The notes below the pieces were generated by a model, which was given only the letters and a program-made list of their open reading frames with translations, had not been told where the DNA came from and searched no databases. Of a stretch of DNA of 64,000 nt, positions 46,400 to 58,494 are shown piece after piece; the stretch's first letter is position 1; the number at the start of each line of letters is the position of its first letter. A program made the position numbers and the translations under genes. This stretch comes from Opisthorchis felineus (taxonomy: Eukaryota; Platyhelminthes; Trematoda; Opisthorchiida; Opisthorchiidae): NCBI GenBank assembly GCA_004794785.1, contig SJOL01000554.1, forward strand, positions 581,692 through 645,691, written 5' to 3'.

Positions 46400-49300
46400 C
46401 TGATTACTGTCAAGTTGGCCTTACTTTGCGGACCAGAACGTCTCTTGGGAGATTAGATAAGATATTCCTACAGTGATCCATTGTGACTAACACTTCGCAA
46501 GCACAGGAACGACAAATGTGGGTTACGAATCTTTTCTTTTGTGCAAAAAGCGAATCAGATCGGTTGTTTAAATACACTGGTGGGGAGATGCTTCATTATG
46601 ACTTTCAGCAGAGTGCACCACGACACTCTCTTTAACTTATTCGAGGAAACCAACTTCTCGGTATCCCTGGTATACGAGGTAGCCGGCTTCCAGTGAAGCC
46701 AAGGTTACAACAGTAAGATAGATTAGAGGTTCTGCAGCGGTAACGGTGCAGCGGTCCAGGGTTGGATACTGGGACCTAATGCTTCAACATTAATTTGAAA
46801 AGTCCGCCTTGAATGAGCAAAGCTACACCAAATTTGCAAATGATCTAAAATAGAGCGAAATCTGCACGTCTAAAGTAAAACTGCATGTTAGAACCTACCT
46901 CTTGTCAGCTCATTTTGGAGAACAGACTTCGGATACTGCAACAGAAAGCGGCCTGCACCAATCATAATACTAGAACGTACAGTGCTACGGCTGCGGGCAA
47001 GTTTTATGGGAATCAATCGGTAGTGACGCTCACGGTCACTGCGAACAAAACTATGCCTGATTTATTTATTGTGTACCAAGCTAAGGAGGACGATACCTGG
47101 AGGCTTGCACACAATCTTGAGGGCCCAGAGTTCACACAGTGCCAGCGTGTACTACTGGTCTCACAGATCAGTTGATTTGTGGTTAGTAATAACGGTGGTA
47201 ATCGGGAAAGGAACAAAGCAGGCAAATTTTGCATTATACGTGTACATCATTTTGCAAGTACCGATATCAATAAGATTCTCGACTTTTCCCCAGATTTTCA
47301 ACATATCAGTGAAAATTAAGCAATAATGGACGACGACTTTGTTAAACAGTTGATTTACTTCCACTGTAAGGACCTCATTGAAACATTAAAATGGGGACAA
47401 TGGCATGATTATCGATGCTTATGCAGTGTATGATGGGTTTTGGATGGGTTTTATAGCCTTAAGGGGTTGATTCAATGTAGATTTTTAGCGTCATTCAGAG
47501 CAACTGGTTCACAACCGCTGCTCTGTTTGTCGCATCAATGCACAACCTACTGATCTCAATCTTTGATTCAGCAATATCTGCGTAATGCTTGTAACATCTT
47601 GATTGATATCTACCACGCACGCCGTAACGGACTTCTGGAGTTGATTTTCACACAGGTTTATAACAAGGCTTTCAGAGTGGTAGTTCCTTAAAGAGCTACT
47701 CTTCAAAGACCTAGTGACCAAGGCCATTGCTCTCTGGGCTTTACTTCATTTAGCGGGAAGGCTGCAGCTCGTCGCCGGTATACATCTTGTTACCAAGCAA
47801 AAGTTCCTCTCAACTACTCTGAAACAGCACATAGAGAGTTTAGTCAAATTTTTTCTCTGTATCCAAATGCAAACCAGGGTTAAAGATATCTATATGATGG
47901 CCGAATTGTGAGGGACGCTTTGGCCGTTATACATGAGGTAATGAGCGAAATACACATATATTTAATTGTACGCCTTCTACCAAATCTACTGCGTATACTA
48001 ACGTGTTTTTCACATTTACAATTTACAGACTACTTTTTGTATCTCTCTTTCGTTCCTAATAGGGCACTAAACCTTGGGGAAACCGCATAGTTTTAGTTCA
48101 GCATATTTTGGTACTGGATTGATGGGCTGAATGGATCCTTAATGGAACAGACGATTTTAGTAATTTGGCTTTGTGATTACCTGACAGAAACAACGATTAA
48201 AAAACTCGAGAAATCCAAGACCCTCTAGCACCTTAATTGGCCATTATTTAACCATTATGAGCCAGCATTCAAACATCGTTTTTATCTTATATCTAGCCTT
48301 CGATGCGCATTCTTGAAGCCTACTTAACAGCATTATGTGAAAAATGTTGGAATAATGATTTGTGCGTACTACACCAAGTGGTGATACGTACTTGACCGTG
48401 AACGTTACCTATCCTGGTGTTGTGTCAGCAGCCAAGAACCGCTCAATGTATATACGAGCCGCATCGCACTACAACAATTTTCTGTATAAATAGTATTTCA
48501 ACTATAATGCCTCAGGTTTTTAGATGAAAATCATGTAAGAAATGTATTGTTTTTGCCTTCTCAGAGTAAAACAACACCAGTTGATATCAGCCGTAGGGAC
48601 TTTACTGAAGGCTGCTCAACTAACGTAAAACATATACAGATAAACTTCAGACGTGTTTGTTACAACTGAGGTAAGCAGAAATAACAAAATCATTGCTTTT
48701 TAAGTAAAACTATCAGATCATGCTTTGCTCAGACGATGCATTTCCGTCACTGGTCGCGTTTCCTGGATATCAACTGTAAAACACGTAATTGCCAGTTATC
48801 TAATTTGAATAGAGCGTGAGTCCCTGTAGCAGTCCGCACAGACTAAAAGGTGCAGGAAGCCACAGTCCATTCAACTGGCACTATGTATAGCACTTGCATC
48901 GTTAAAACCAGAGCTTGCGTGCAGCTGAGGTTGAGACTAAAAATCGATTACAACACTGTTCTGTCGTCAGATAAATGGCGACCTATCATAGTCACTTTGA
49001 GGCGGTTAGAACTTGCGTTTTGGAAACTCAAAGCAGGAGGAGCTTTGCATCAGTTATGACTTTTTTGGCTGGGGGCATGACGGGAAGGGTGGTTGTTGTG
49101 GCTAATGAGGACAAGGCTGCTCGACCGTAAATAATTCGCACACCTTGGACAACCATTGGGGTTCCCCCAAATTGCACAAACAAACAGATTGACCCATATT
49201 TTCAGGCCACCTAAAGATGCACGAAAACGCGCGAGCATGACTTGTTTTGCTCAAGTTGAAGTCAATCTAATTCCTTCCAAGGAAACTGCAGTAAGAGCTA

Positions 49301-52300
49301 GCAACTACGCATTTACACTTGTTCATAATAATGATTGTTCTGCTTATTTACGCTTGAGGACAGCTAGACTCCGTCGGTTTGGACGAGTTTTGGTAATTCC
49401 GAGACCTCGCTTATGCAGTCCACTGGCATGGAAATTTTCCAAACTCTGAAGAAATACCAAACATACCTAGTTTGATACAGCAAATACGTCGTTTACGTTT
49501 GCATCGCCAGTGCTACTTTGTCTGTTACCCTTTCGCTGCGCACCCTCCTTGAAAGTCATTGAATCCACGAGAGCAGCAACACTCTCAGGAGGTCCAAGCC
49601 AAAACGGAGGCAGTCGAAAAGCCAAGGTTAGACATATACAATAGACGGTATAACTTACTTGACAGTAAGTTGTTGAGAAGGTCCAAGCAGAGTAGATCAA
49701 CTTTGCGGCCGCAGAAAAGACTGCGCAGCACAGGCATCATTGAAAGAGAATTTGCAAAATACTACACGTCCATGCAACTGGGAGCACTCCAAGACAACTG
49801 ACGATTGCAAAACGTTTGCAGTTCCAAATGAGCCGAAGTAAGAAAGACTGCATTTAGTTGCAGGTTTTATCTGCGGTCCGTATTCCAGAAACCGTCGTTT
49901 ACAGTGGTGTTTATGGATTGAAAGCAAATGTAGTGCCCAACGAGTACTGGGGGGGCTGGGGCTGCGTTGACAAAGATATGGCTTTGAGCTAAGATGTTCT
50001 GCTAATCGCTTTCTTTAACCCATAAAGCTGAAGGACAGGGTATACAAAATTTCTAGAGCAGAGGCAGATCAGGGGGAGAAAATAAATAGAAGACCACGAT
50101 AGAAGCGCACAATTAGACAAGCGCTGTTAGTTGACCAGTCGTTTAGTACGAAAGAGCCCTTATGGTCACAAACATACTGCAGTCTTTCAGAAGCCTATGG
50201 AAGAAAGAATAAAAGCTGATAAGTGTCCTCCGAAGTGATTGTAAGTCGAGTTCAAAGGGCTCAAGGTGCAGGGCTTGAAGGTTGATGCAACGCTTTTTCA
50301 AAATTTGACAGCTCGGGATGTGATTACTTTAGTGGTCGAAAATGCCGGTTCTTTGGCTGCCGCTTATGTTGCAGCTGGTTAACAGCCAATTGAAGCACCT
50401 GAGCTATATTTTAACGCGTTGCCAGATGTCACTTCAGTATAACGTGCTTGGAGTATTTATTCCAGAAAACAGTCGAAATAAAGTAAACAACTGTTTTTGG
50501 ATAATCACCAACGGGCCTACTTCACATCGGGTATAAACATTAAATCCGTGTGTAAACAGCAACTGTGACCCACTTGTTCCTGCCCGGTCACAGCTCGCGT
50601 ACAATTCAACCACACATTCATCATGTCTAAGTTTGATCTTCAATTTAGCCATCTGTTTCCAAGGGCTGTAGCCTGTAGCTTTATGCAAGCAGCCCTAGCC
50701 ATCTTTAGGTTGCATATAGGTACACCTTTTGAGTGTTCAGATTTGACTCAACGGATAATATTGAAAGCTTGTCTTGTGGCCCATATCTGTCAGGATTGAG
50801 AATGGCATTCTTGCCAAGTCCTGGGTTGTTTAATGAAGAGTGTGGGCGGTGCCCCTTTGTGCGGCTAGGAACATACACTGTTGTGCAATCAACATAGGGT
50901 GCAATTCAATCACGTTTAAACGAGTAGATGCACGTGAATATCGTCAACACCATCAATATTTATTGTGTGCAAAAATAACCGACTTGCCTTTAAGGTAGCT
51001 TACACAACAACCGTACTGGTAAATCTCCTTTATACGCCCACTAGTAAAACTGGCACTTCCTGTTCTTCGTTCCACTTGGCGGTTACATGTACTTTGCTGG
51101 AATTTTCCATCAATAAGTTGATCGGAGTTGCCAGTCTCTTGTGGCACTTTTCTTATCGTTTCCAATCCTCCTTGTGGTGCGTCCAGCAAGTAACTCTTAC
51201 ACGTTCTTTCGCGTTCAGACACCTTTACTAGGGTCTTCTGTTTTTTTAGCGGTATACAGCTGCTAGCCAAATGAGTATACCATTCAAAGATGGCATCTGA
51301 TTGCAGCCATTTCCCTTGTTTAGTTAATCTGATGGTATGTGTTGCCATTAGAATAAATTTCTTATTGTCTGCACAGGTTGCAGCTGCGTATTCAGGATTA
51401 CGTAATGCGGTTCCTGGCCCATGGTTGTCATGCTTAACGTTAGTTCGGTGACAGAATGTCTGCTAGGTGCTTTGCAGATCAGAGAACATAGCGTGAGTTG
51501 GGGTTTTGTTTACCTCTGGGTCCGTAGAATTTGATTTGTTTGTTGCGCAAACACGGTTCCCAGTTTAATGGTGCCAAGTATTGAGCTGCATCACTAACGG
51601 TTCTAATTGGAATGTTGTTTGGGATAATGGAAATTCAAGTACCAAAAAGGGTTGAATTCCTCTGGTTCTCTTCTCTGAAAAGTCATCAGAAACATTTCTC
51701 AAGCGACTGGTACCCGTACGTCCAACCCATTACATCGTGCTAGGATAATGCTGAAGGTTTTTGAAGGGTTTATCATCCCAAAAAGCAGTTTTAAACAAAA
51801 ACACTTTGGTTAAGGCTCTTGGAGGTTGGGGTTATTTAAGACGTCTGTGGTCTACAGTACGGGGAGGAATCTTTGAGATGGCCACACGGATTTTATATAT
51901 TTCAAATCAAAATATAATCTCAAGTGAAAATATGAAATGAGTTGGGCGGATATATTTTTGGGTATCCAGGCTTTACGCTTTCATAGATCTGATGAAAATA
52001 CTATGTTGCGGTTAACCCCTCTCGTTTGTTGTATTCTCGGCTATCATGAAGCTTCGGGATAGGTCGTCTTGAATATTCGCGTTTTACTTTGTGATTCAAG
52101 TAGAATTGAGCATAGCATGCATAGGAGTTTGGGAGCAGATAGATATTTATCAAATGTATCTTGATGTTTCAAAACAGAGAACCTGGTGAGTCTCCAGACG
52201 AGAATTCCAAATGAACAGACTGTCCCGGGGTCGTCGTTTGTTTCCTGAAACAGATACGTCCATGAACTTGAGGTTTTATTCATCTCTTTTAGGTATCAAA

Positions 52301-52700
52301 ATATGAGAAGCCTTTGTTTTCTCATATGAACTGTGTCTATGACGAAAGAACCAGTGATCTGTAGACGTGACGTCGAGCATGCGAAGTGATTAAGTGGACT
52401 CCGATGTGCCACTTAATGGCGATAGTGAGAAGAATCTGAGCTTTCATAAAACATGAATTCTATAACGGCTTGATTTAAAGAGCAAACCTTGGAACAGTGA
52501 CTGTGCGTGTGCCGGTAGATTACAGCGGATACTCTGATTTTCATTGAGGTTTACATCAATACCAGTTGTGGACTGCTGAGGTTACCAGACGTCAGTAACA
52601 GTGCATTGTTTTTGACATATTTTTCGATTGTCGATGTTAAAATAGTGCACTACACGACAGCTTTTCACTTCAATACTTTGGTTTGTTCTAGCCTTAGTTC
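46400..52700. other. Unassigned intronic DNA
   Basis: No exon, transposon protein or array is recognised on either strand in this part of the SLC27 intron. Open frames are at most about 130 codons and show no motif. Confidence 0.35.
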
Positions 52701-52714
52701 AACCAAAGACAGTT

Positions 52715-52880
52715 CATACGGATGGAGATAGACGAGTGGCTAACTTGCGAACGTGCCGTGGCCGTAAGGTTCATGTTTCGAAACAATCAGCTGCTCCTGT
52801 CTAGATTTGGGCAACCTGATGGCATGTGGACCCTCTTACTTGCTTGGAGTAGCGTGACAGCTAGGTCCCGAAAGAGTATT
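52715..52880 (+). repeat. tRNA-derived SINE, family 1
   Basis: Head gatagacgagtggctaactt with a box-B-like gttcatgtttcgaaac near 52770. The family body ctgctcctgtctagatttgg, then gcaacctgatggcatg follows. It is in the sense orientation relative to the SLC27 gene. Confidence 0.6.
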
Positions 52881-52889
52881 TTTTATTTC

Positions 52890-54790
52890 TACAAACTGGC
52901 TGAATTTAATCATTCAGAGCGAGCCCCCAAAAAGGGTTAACTTGTCAAGGTAGTCCACAAAGCGTAACCAATTAATGGGGGATTTACTCAGAGACAAGTC
53001 AAATTCAGGATAGTCCGACTATTAGTTTCCCAACTCCTTCAGATTTTTGGACGACGTAGTACAAAAACGAAATTTTCTATGCATCTCCCAAGTTTTATCA
53101 CGTGGCACCATTTGCTATGAATTTTGTTAAAGCAGTAAGCACGTGTTGCAAGCTATAGGAACGAAACACTATCCAACTGGACGTCTGACGTGGGAAAGGG
53201 ACACCTTACTGTTTCTATAAGTTCCGGAAAAGTCTTGACAACATTGAATTTTTCGTAGGATACATTATGGAAAATTTGTATTCGTACTATCCCACTCAAA
53301 AATCTAGAACAAGGTTACTCAACTTAGTGTTGGAAAGTGATTTATTTTGGGTAATTGTGAGACTGACAGAAAGCCTTGAGCAGGTATTTACAGTCCAAAA
53401 TACACAGTCGGCATCGCCCGCAAGGAAAGCAGACGTTCGATTATCCGCCTGCATTGTTGTCCAGCCATGACATCATTCGGGATGTTCATGTTTGCTGATT
53501 TAAGTCAATGTGCACAAGCTGACATTTTTCCGTTATCGAAAAATCCTGGTTTTAAATTAAAGGAAGCCATGTAGGCTGAAGTTCCAGGAGCTACGGACAA
53601 CTTGCCCACCGGATTCCTTCATTTCAGCAAAAGGCGCCTAAGGTGTGTAAGCTCTGAATGGTTTTGTCCCAGAGTAATTGTACTTTTTTATTCAGCGTAA
53701 GTTGTGTAAATGAAAATTATGATGATTCACGTCTGTTTCGTCCAGAAATCAATTGAACATTTCCACCATCTTTGTTGGACGCCGATTAGAGCTCAACGCT
53801 CCTCCGTTATATTGCTTTTTCCAGTGATCACATCAGACAACTAGAGCTTGATTCTATCTGAATCCGCGCTATGGACACGATAACATCTAGGACAAAACTC
53901 TCTCTATCTTGCATTATGTGTTAGTGAAATGTTTTGGAAGAATTTTTTAAACTTTCCAAACAGCTTTAGGTCATAGTATCGATCGCATTCTTGAAACACC
54001 TAGAGGTCAGTTGCGTCACGATTAGGTTGACGAGAAAAGTTGCGTGCGAAAACGGAAATCAACAGAAGCTGTAAACGACCCGTGCGTGACTTGCACTTCC
54101 AATGGTTTTATTACAGGGAGTATGTGGTAACCTCGTCACAGTGACAGGAGAATGGCAGCATTCGCAGATACTATGCAATTGGACAGTTGAGTTACGTTGG
54201 ATATAGAAAATCGTATGTTAACTGTGGAAAGTCCCCGTTAATCTCGGAAATTCGACTAACATAAAGATTGCTAGCGCATACCACATCAAGACCTTTTTCT
54301 TCGCAGGTAGGTGATAAATCTGGCGCCTGTAGGATGTCCAACATTCTGAAAAAAAGACAGAGAGTAGGGAACATTCTCTAACTTCTACGGTTTTGGCCTT
54401 TCCAGCAGTCATCCTTACGTCCTGGCTTAATTATTCTGGTCAGTCCAAACCAGAGTGGGAAAGCACTGGACTTGAGCTTTGATTTAATCAGAGCTCATCA
54501 AATATCACGTTTCTGTCAACTTTCGTACCACTTATTGCTTATACAGACTTTTTGACTGTACAGTTTGTCTTAGCTGTCAGTCTTAGCTAATGTAGAGAAA
54601 TCCTGGAGCTTCTTCGCGGTTTGACTTGTCATATTAAACGGATTGGCAGAGTGCAATTGTTCCACTGTGAGCCAGAAAATGTAATTCGCAGGTTGTGCTG
54701 AATAACGACCAAGGTAGGAAGGAGTATAGTCCTTAGAGTTTTGATGTGGAATTTAGCGACAGAAAAACTCACCATCGGTCTGTCAGAATA
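52890..54790. other. Unassigned intronic DNA
   Basis: Nothing recognisable on either strand. Confidence 0.35.
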
Positions 54791-54794
54791 ACAC

Positions 54795-55670
54795 AGTCTC
54801 AACATCAACACCATCAACATCATTATCAACAACATCCTTATCATTGCCACTATCCTCATCAGAATCATCATCCTCGCCACCTTCCTCAATACCATCATCA
54901 TCATCGTCAACGCAGTCCTCATCATCAACAACAACAAAATCTTATTCAACATCACTATCATCAGCAAAATACACCTCTTTGCAAACAAATTTGGTTTTTG
55001 CAAGAGACTCACCTAGAACCCAGCTGAATCTCTCGTTTATGATGTTTCGAAGAATTTTCAGCGACCTTATGAGTAGTGCATTACGTATCACTCTCATCAC
55101 TTTCAACTCAAAATCATCATCGTAACCATCAACTTCATCATCATCGTCATCACAACCATCACCGTCATCATGCGCATCCTCATCGCCATCATTGTTAATA
55201 TAAACATATTCCTCCCCACCCTCACCATCATCAATTTCATCATCAAAATCATCATCATCTTCACCAACACAAACATCAACATCATTATCGTCGTTATTAC
55301 CATAATCATCAGTAAAATCTTCATAAAAAATTATCAACATCACTCATCATCATCATCATCCTCTTCTTCATCACCACAATCATCATCACCATCTTCGTCG
55401 TCATTACCATCAACAAAATCGTCAACATCATCATCAGCATCATCAAAATCGCCAGCATCGTCATCACTATCATCATCATTCTCATCCACCTTCTCAATCT
55501 CAACCATTCCTCATTGTCATCCTCATCGTGATCCTCATCATCATCATCATCATCATTATCATCCACTTCCTCACCTTCATCAACAGCAGTCATCCTCACG
55601 TCGTCGTCAGCATCACCATCATGCTCATCCATCTTCATCATCTTCATTATCACCATCATCATTTTTGTCG
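54795..55670. repeat. CAT/ATC trinucleotide array, interrupted
   Basis: Imperfect CAT/ATC/ACC repeats in two blocks, 54795-54965 and 55106-55670, separated by a repeat D copy. It gives long open frames on both strands rich in H, S, I and (minus) D/M. These are consequences of the repeat, not genes. Confidence 0.9.
54966..55105 (+). repeat. Repeat D piece inside the trinucleotide array
   Basis: It contains ggtttttgcaagagactcac, then cccagctgaatctctcgttt, then gaagaattttcagcgacctt, then atgagtagtgcatta. These words recur at 63510-63580 and 63909-63945. The ribozyme part is missing in this copy. Confidence 0.8.
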
Positions 55671-56151
55671 AAAGCACGGTGTCATTTTTCCCCTGGCAAT
55701 TTTTGCTTTATTGTAAAGTAAGAATTACAATCGCATTCTACCTGGTGCTAGGTTAACACAGTGCTTCCGAGGTGTCTACACCTCCAGACACTCTGGATAC
55801 AAACTGATAACAAGAACCCGACTGGCATTGGTTAACTGCCAACCATGCACAGTGGGACATAAGTCCAACCCTCTCTGGAGGTCTGGTCGTACCGACAGTA
55901 TCCGAACCTTTCCAAATAGCTTCTGCACCCCTTTGCTAGTTATCGCAGCCATGGTTTTACCGTTTCATAATCATCCAAACCTTCCTGGTGGGGAAGTTGC
56001 CGCTGTTTTTGTCTCCAAAAATGACGTTGACGTAATTTGAAGGCCTCCTTCACTAACTAGTACTGGAAATCTTTTACAAAATAACAAGTCTGTAATCCTC
56101 CGTGGATGACAGCCTCGGCTATTCAAGTGACTGGAATTCCTAGATGATAGT
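55671..56151. other. Unassigned intronic DNA
   Basis: Nothing recognisable. It contains short palindromic words such as gtgtctacacctccagacac. Confidence 0.35.
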
Positions 56152-56176
56152 TATATATATATATATATATATATAT
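56152..56176. repeat. TA microsatellite
   Basis: About 12 TA units inside the SLC27 intron. Confidence 0.95.
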
Positions 56177-56906
56177 GGTAGTCATAGATGTTGTCATATC
56201 TGATGCACTCCAAAGTTTGAGCAGCGATCACCGTCAGTGACAACACTAATTCCGTTTGTTTAACCAAGCTTCACAATGAAACCCACCCTGTGACCTTCTT
56301 CATTCGACCTTCCAGTTTTTTTGTTATTGTTAAAGTTTTCTTTCAAACTCAACATCGATTTTTACGCCCCCTGCGCTCACCTGGATCACCTCTAAAATCA
56401 TTGTATTTATTGCCAAGCCCACTGGCACGCTCACCACTGTGCGACTCACAAACTTAGCGCCTTAGTGTGAATCTCATGGATCTGGTGACAATACACCCAC
56501 GCCACGTGATCTCAGTTGTTTATGGTACGTCGGAATGCCAACCGCATATTGATTAGCCCCAACAAAGCCGGTTAGGTGAAACTAATGAAGCCAAATTTGC
56601 TGACAGAAATCGCGCTCAAGTATCATCTTAACACTTGCTGATTTCGTCGTCCAAAGGACCGAAAATTCCAAAACATTTTTTTGGCCTTTTACCCTTTCAT
56701 CCAAAGTAAAGGGGGAGCCCGGACGGATGCGATCCCTTAAGGAATCTGTGTGCTCTGTTTGAAGGAAGTCTACTGGAACATCCGTGCACTTCCATTGAAG
56801 CTACTTAATCTGTTTTGTTGCTCAATATCATCATCAAAACGGAGAACGAGGACAGCACGTCGGTCGTTCATTGAAACTGCTTTGTTCTCCCTCACCCCTC
56901 CGTCAG

Positions 56907-57186
56907 AGGTTTACGATGTCTTGGTATGATCCTCTTCCACACTTATCACCAACATTTCACGAAGGAGAACTTTGCGGAGATTTTTCAACGGACAGTCAAA
57001 AAGCATGGTCGTATGGCTACCGCAATCTATCATGAGGATCAGGTTTGGACATTCGGAGACCTGGACGCCTATTCAAATAAAGTGGCCAACCATCTAATCA
57101 GTTGTGGATTGAAACGGGGTGATGTAATTTTCATGTTGATGCAGCCTTCCGCGGCCTATTTGGGTATATGGCTCGGAGCACTGAAG
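56907..57186 (+). CDS. SLC27A: SLC27-family fatty acid transport protein, exon 2
   Basis: The acceptor is cctccgtcag|AGG at 56906/56907. The first base completes the split codon from exon 1, so the join reads RRDLK then GLRCLGMILF, as in animal FATPs (RRDLLGLR...). The exon codes about 93 residues. It includes NFAEIFQRTVKKHGRMATAI (the family's IPDIFQATVQRHPDK region), VWTFGDLDAYSNKVAN (T-F-x-x-L-D-x-Y-S-N-x-V-A) and GLKRGDVIFMLMQPSAAYLG, ending IWLGALK. This is the start of the AMP-binding enzyme domain. The donor is AAG|GTTAGT at 57186/57187, phase 0. The ATP-binding P-loop and FATP signature would be in later exons, which I could not find in the remaining 6.8 kb. ATG at 56926 is internal, not the start. 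Confidence 0.9.
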
Positions 57187-58450
57187 GTTAGTTCTTTTTT
57201 TTCAAAAAAATTCTCTGAATTTTTCTCATTTGCACAGCAAGCAATTCCACTCCGCATAGAGTTTCTACAAGAGACGTCTTAAACCACTACAATTGGACTT
57301 AAGTGAGCTAGACCATCACGAATGATTTCGGACAGCCAAACTAGACCACTGAACATACTGTGAAAAGAAAATTTGTTTTGCCCGGCTCTCAGTTGTGGAA
57401 GCAGACTTTGAGAAACATATCTGTTGAAGTCAATCTGTGGTTGGTATTTGCACCAACCGCCATCCTAATAAAAGCCTTATGGTACTTCACTCTGATTGTC
57501 ATAAACATCCCGGTTGGATTATTGGTCTCCGTCAGCATCATCATCACCATCGTCTTCGGGAAAACTATTGCTCTGGGCAGATGATTTGTCGCCTTGCAAA
57601 TACATTACTGTTTGATAAAATAAGAGAACATAAAGAAAAGTGAGCTTGAGTAGGGAATCGGGTCTAGATTGTTGATCGTCATGAGTCATTCGCAAAATCA
57701 GCAACGAGACTGGCAACTTGTATATCATTGACTTTCGTGTATCGAAATATCTTGTGGCCTCTGTAGTCATGGGAGCAGTGCCTCGCAACGATCACCGGAC
57801 TTTTCACAACCTTCTACTAGGTTATACTTGGCGAGATTTTTGGTTAGCGCCATTCTGAATCCAATGTGGAAAATAGGGCGACAACTCGGCATGCATAACA
57901 ACAGTTTGCAGTGTGTTAGATGCAATCATAGAGTGAGAAGCCTGCTTTGCTAAGCCTTCTTGCACTTGCACTCTGTCCAAGTTTGGATGAGGGTGCACGG
58001 TATACGATGCTTCTTTGCTGTACTATTCGCAAGTGTATTCCGGACATGGGCCACCTGGACACAAATTTGAAGCGATGGTTAAACCGGTCGAAACCCTTTT
58101 GCGTTGTTTTTCGTCCCCGGGACAAGACCAACAGGAAACACGTCATTTTCCGTCTTCGTTCTCCACTGAGAAGCAAACTACTCTCTATAAAGGTGTGTAA
58201 TGCATCAATCACGAGAAGACAACAACGGTCTTTACACCTACAATATCACGCACGTTGACAAGAGCAATATATGAAATCTATAAACAAGGACCGCCGTTTA
58301 CAAGTTGCGCAGAATTTCGTGAGGAAAAACGCAGAATATTTAATTCCTAGAGTAATTCGAGGAACTTTCCGCCGATACACCTAGTTTTGCGGGTAATCTT
58401 CAGTTGCTTAAAGTTATAAAGTCAAAACACAGCTTAGTGGAATAGGTTGT
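57187..58450. other. SLC27 intron 2, unassigned part
   Basis: It begins with the donor GTTAGT and a T-rich run. No downstream SLC27 exon is recognised. A hydrophobic open frame at 57360-57584 has no family match and is taken as chance. Confidence 0.4.
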
Positions 58451-58454
58451 TGTT

Positions 58455-58489
58455 ATCCGACGTTTCGGTTGCCGACCTTTCTCAAGGAT
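58455..58489 (-). ncRNA. Hammerhead-like motif, altered core
   Basis: On the minus strand the motif reads atcc, ttgagaa, a, ggt-cggca-acc, gaaac, gtc, ggat. ATCC and GGAT can form stem I. GGT and ACC form stem II. GAAAC with GTC matches the second half of a hammerhead, with cleavage expected after GTC. The usual first core box CUGAUGA reads UUGAGAA, so the C3-G8 pair would be U-A. This may be a tolerated swap or may be inactive. Similar short-stem-III motifs are known from Penelope-like elements. Confidence 0.35.
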
Positions 58490-58494
58490 TTCTA

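Larger units (their letters stand above)
44931..56906 (+). other. SLC27A: SLC27 intron 1, about 12 kb
   Basis: It starts GTGAGT and ends with a pyrimidine-rich tract and CCGTCAG. It contains a SINE (52715-52880), the CAT/ATC array (54795-55670) and otherwise unassigned DNA. The exon-intron model rests on the protein match on both sides and on the phase agreement. Confidence 0.75.

Noticed and set aside
54629..55721. Long open frames on both strands, rich in S, H, I, M and D
   Set aside because: They follow from the CAT/ATC array, which has few stops in any frame. No non-repeat coding content.
57360..57584. Hydrophobic 74-codon frame after SLC27 exon 2, as a possible next exon
   Set aside because: It does not match the FATP sequence expected after IWLGALK and has no suitable acceptor in the right frame.
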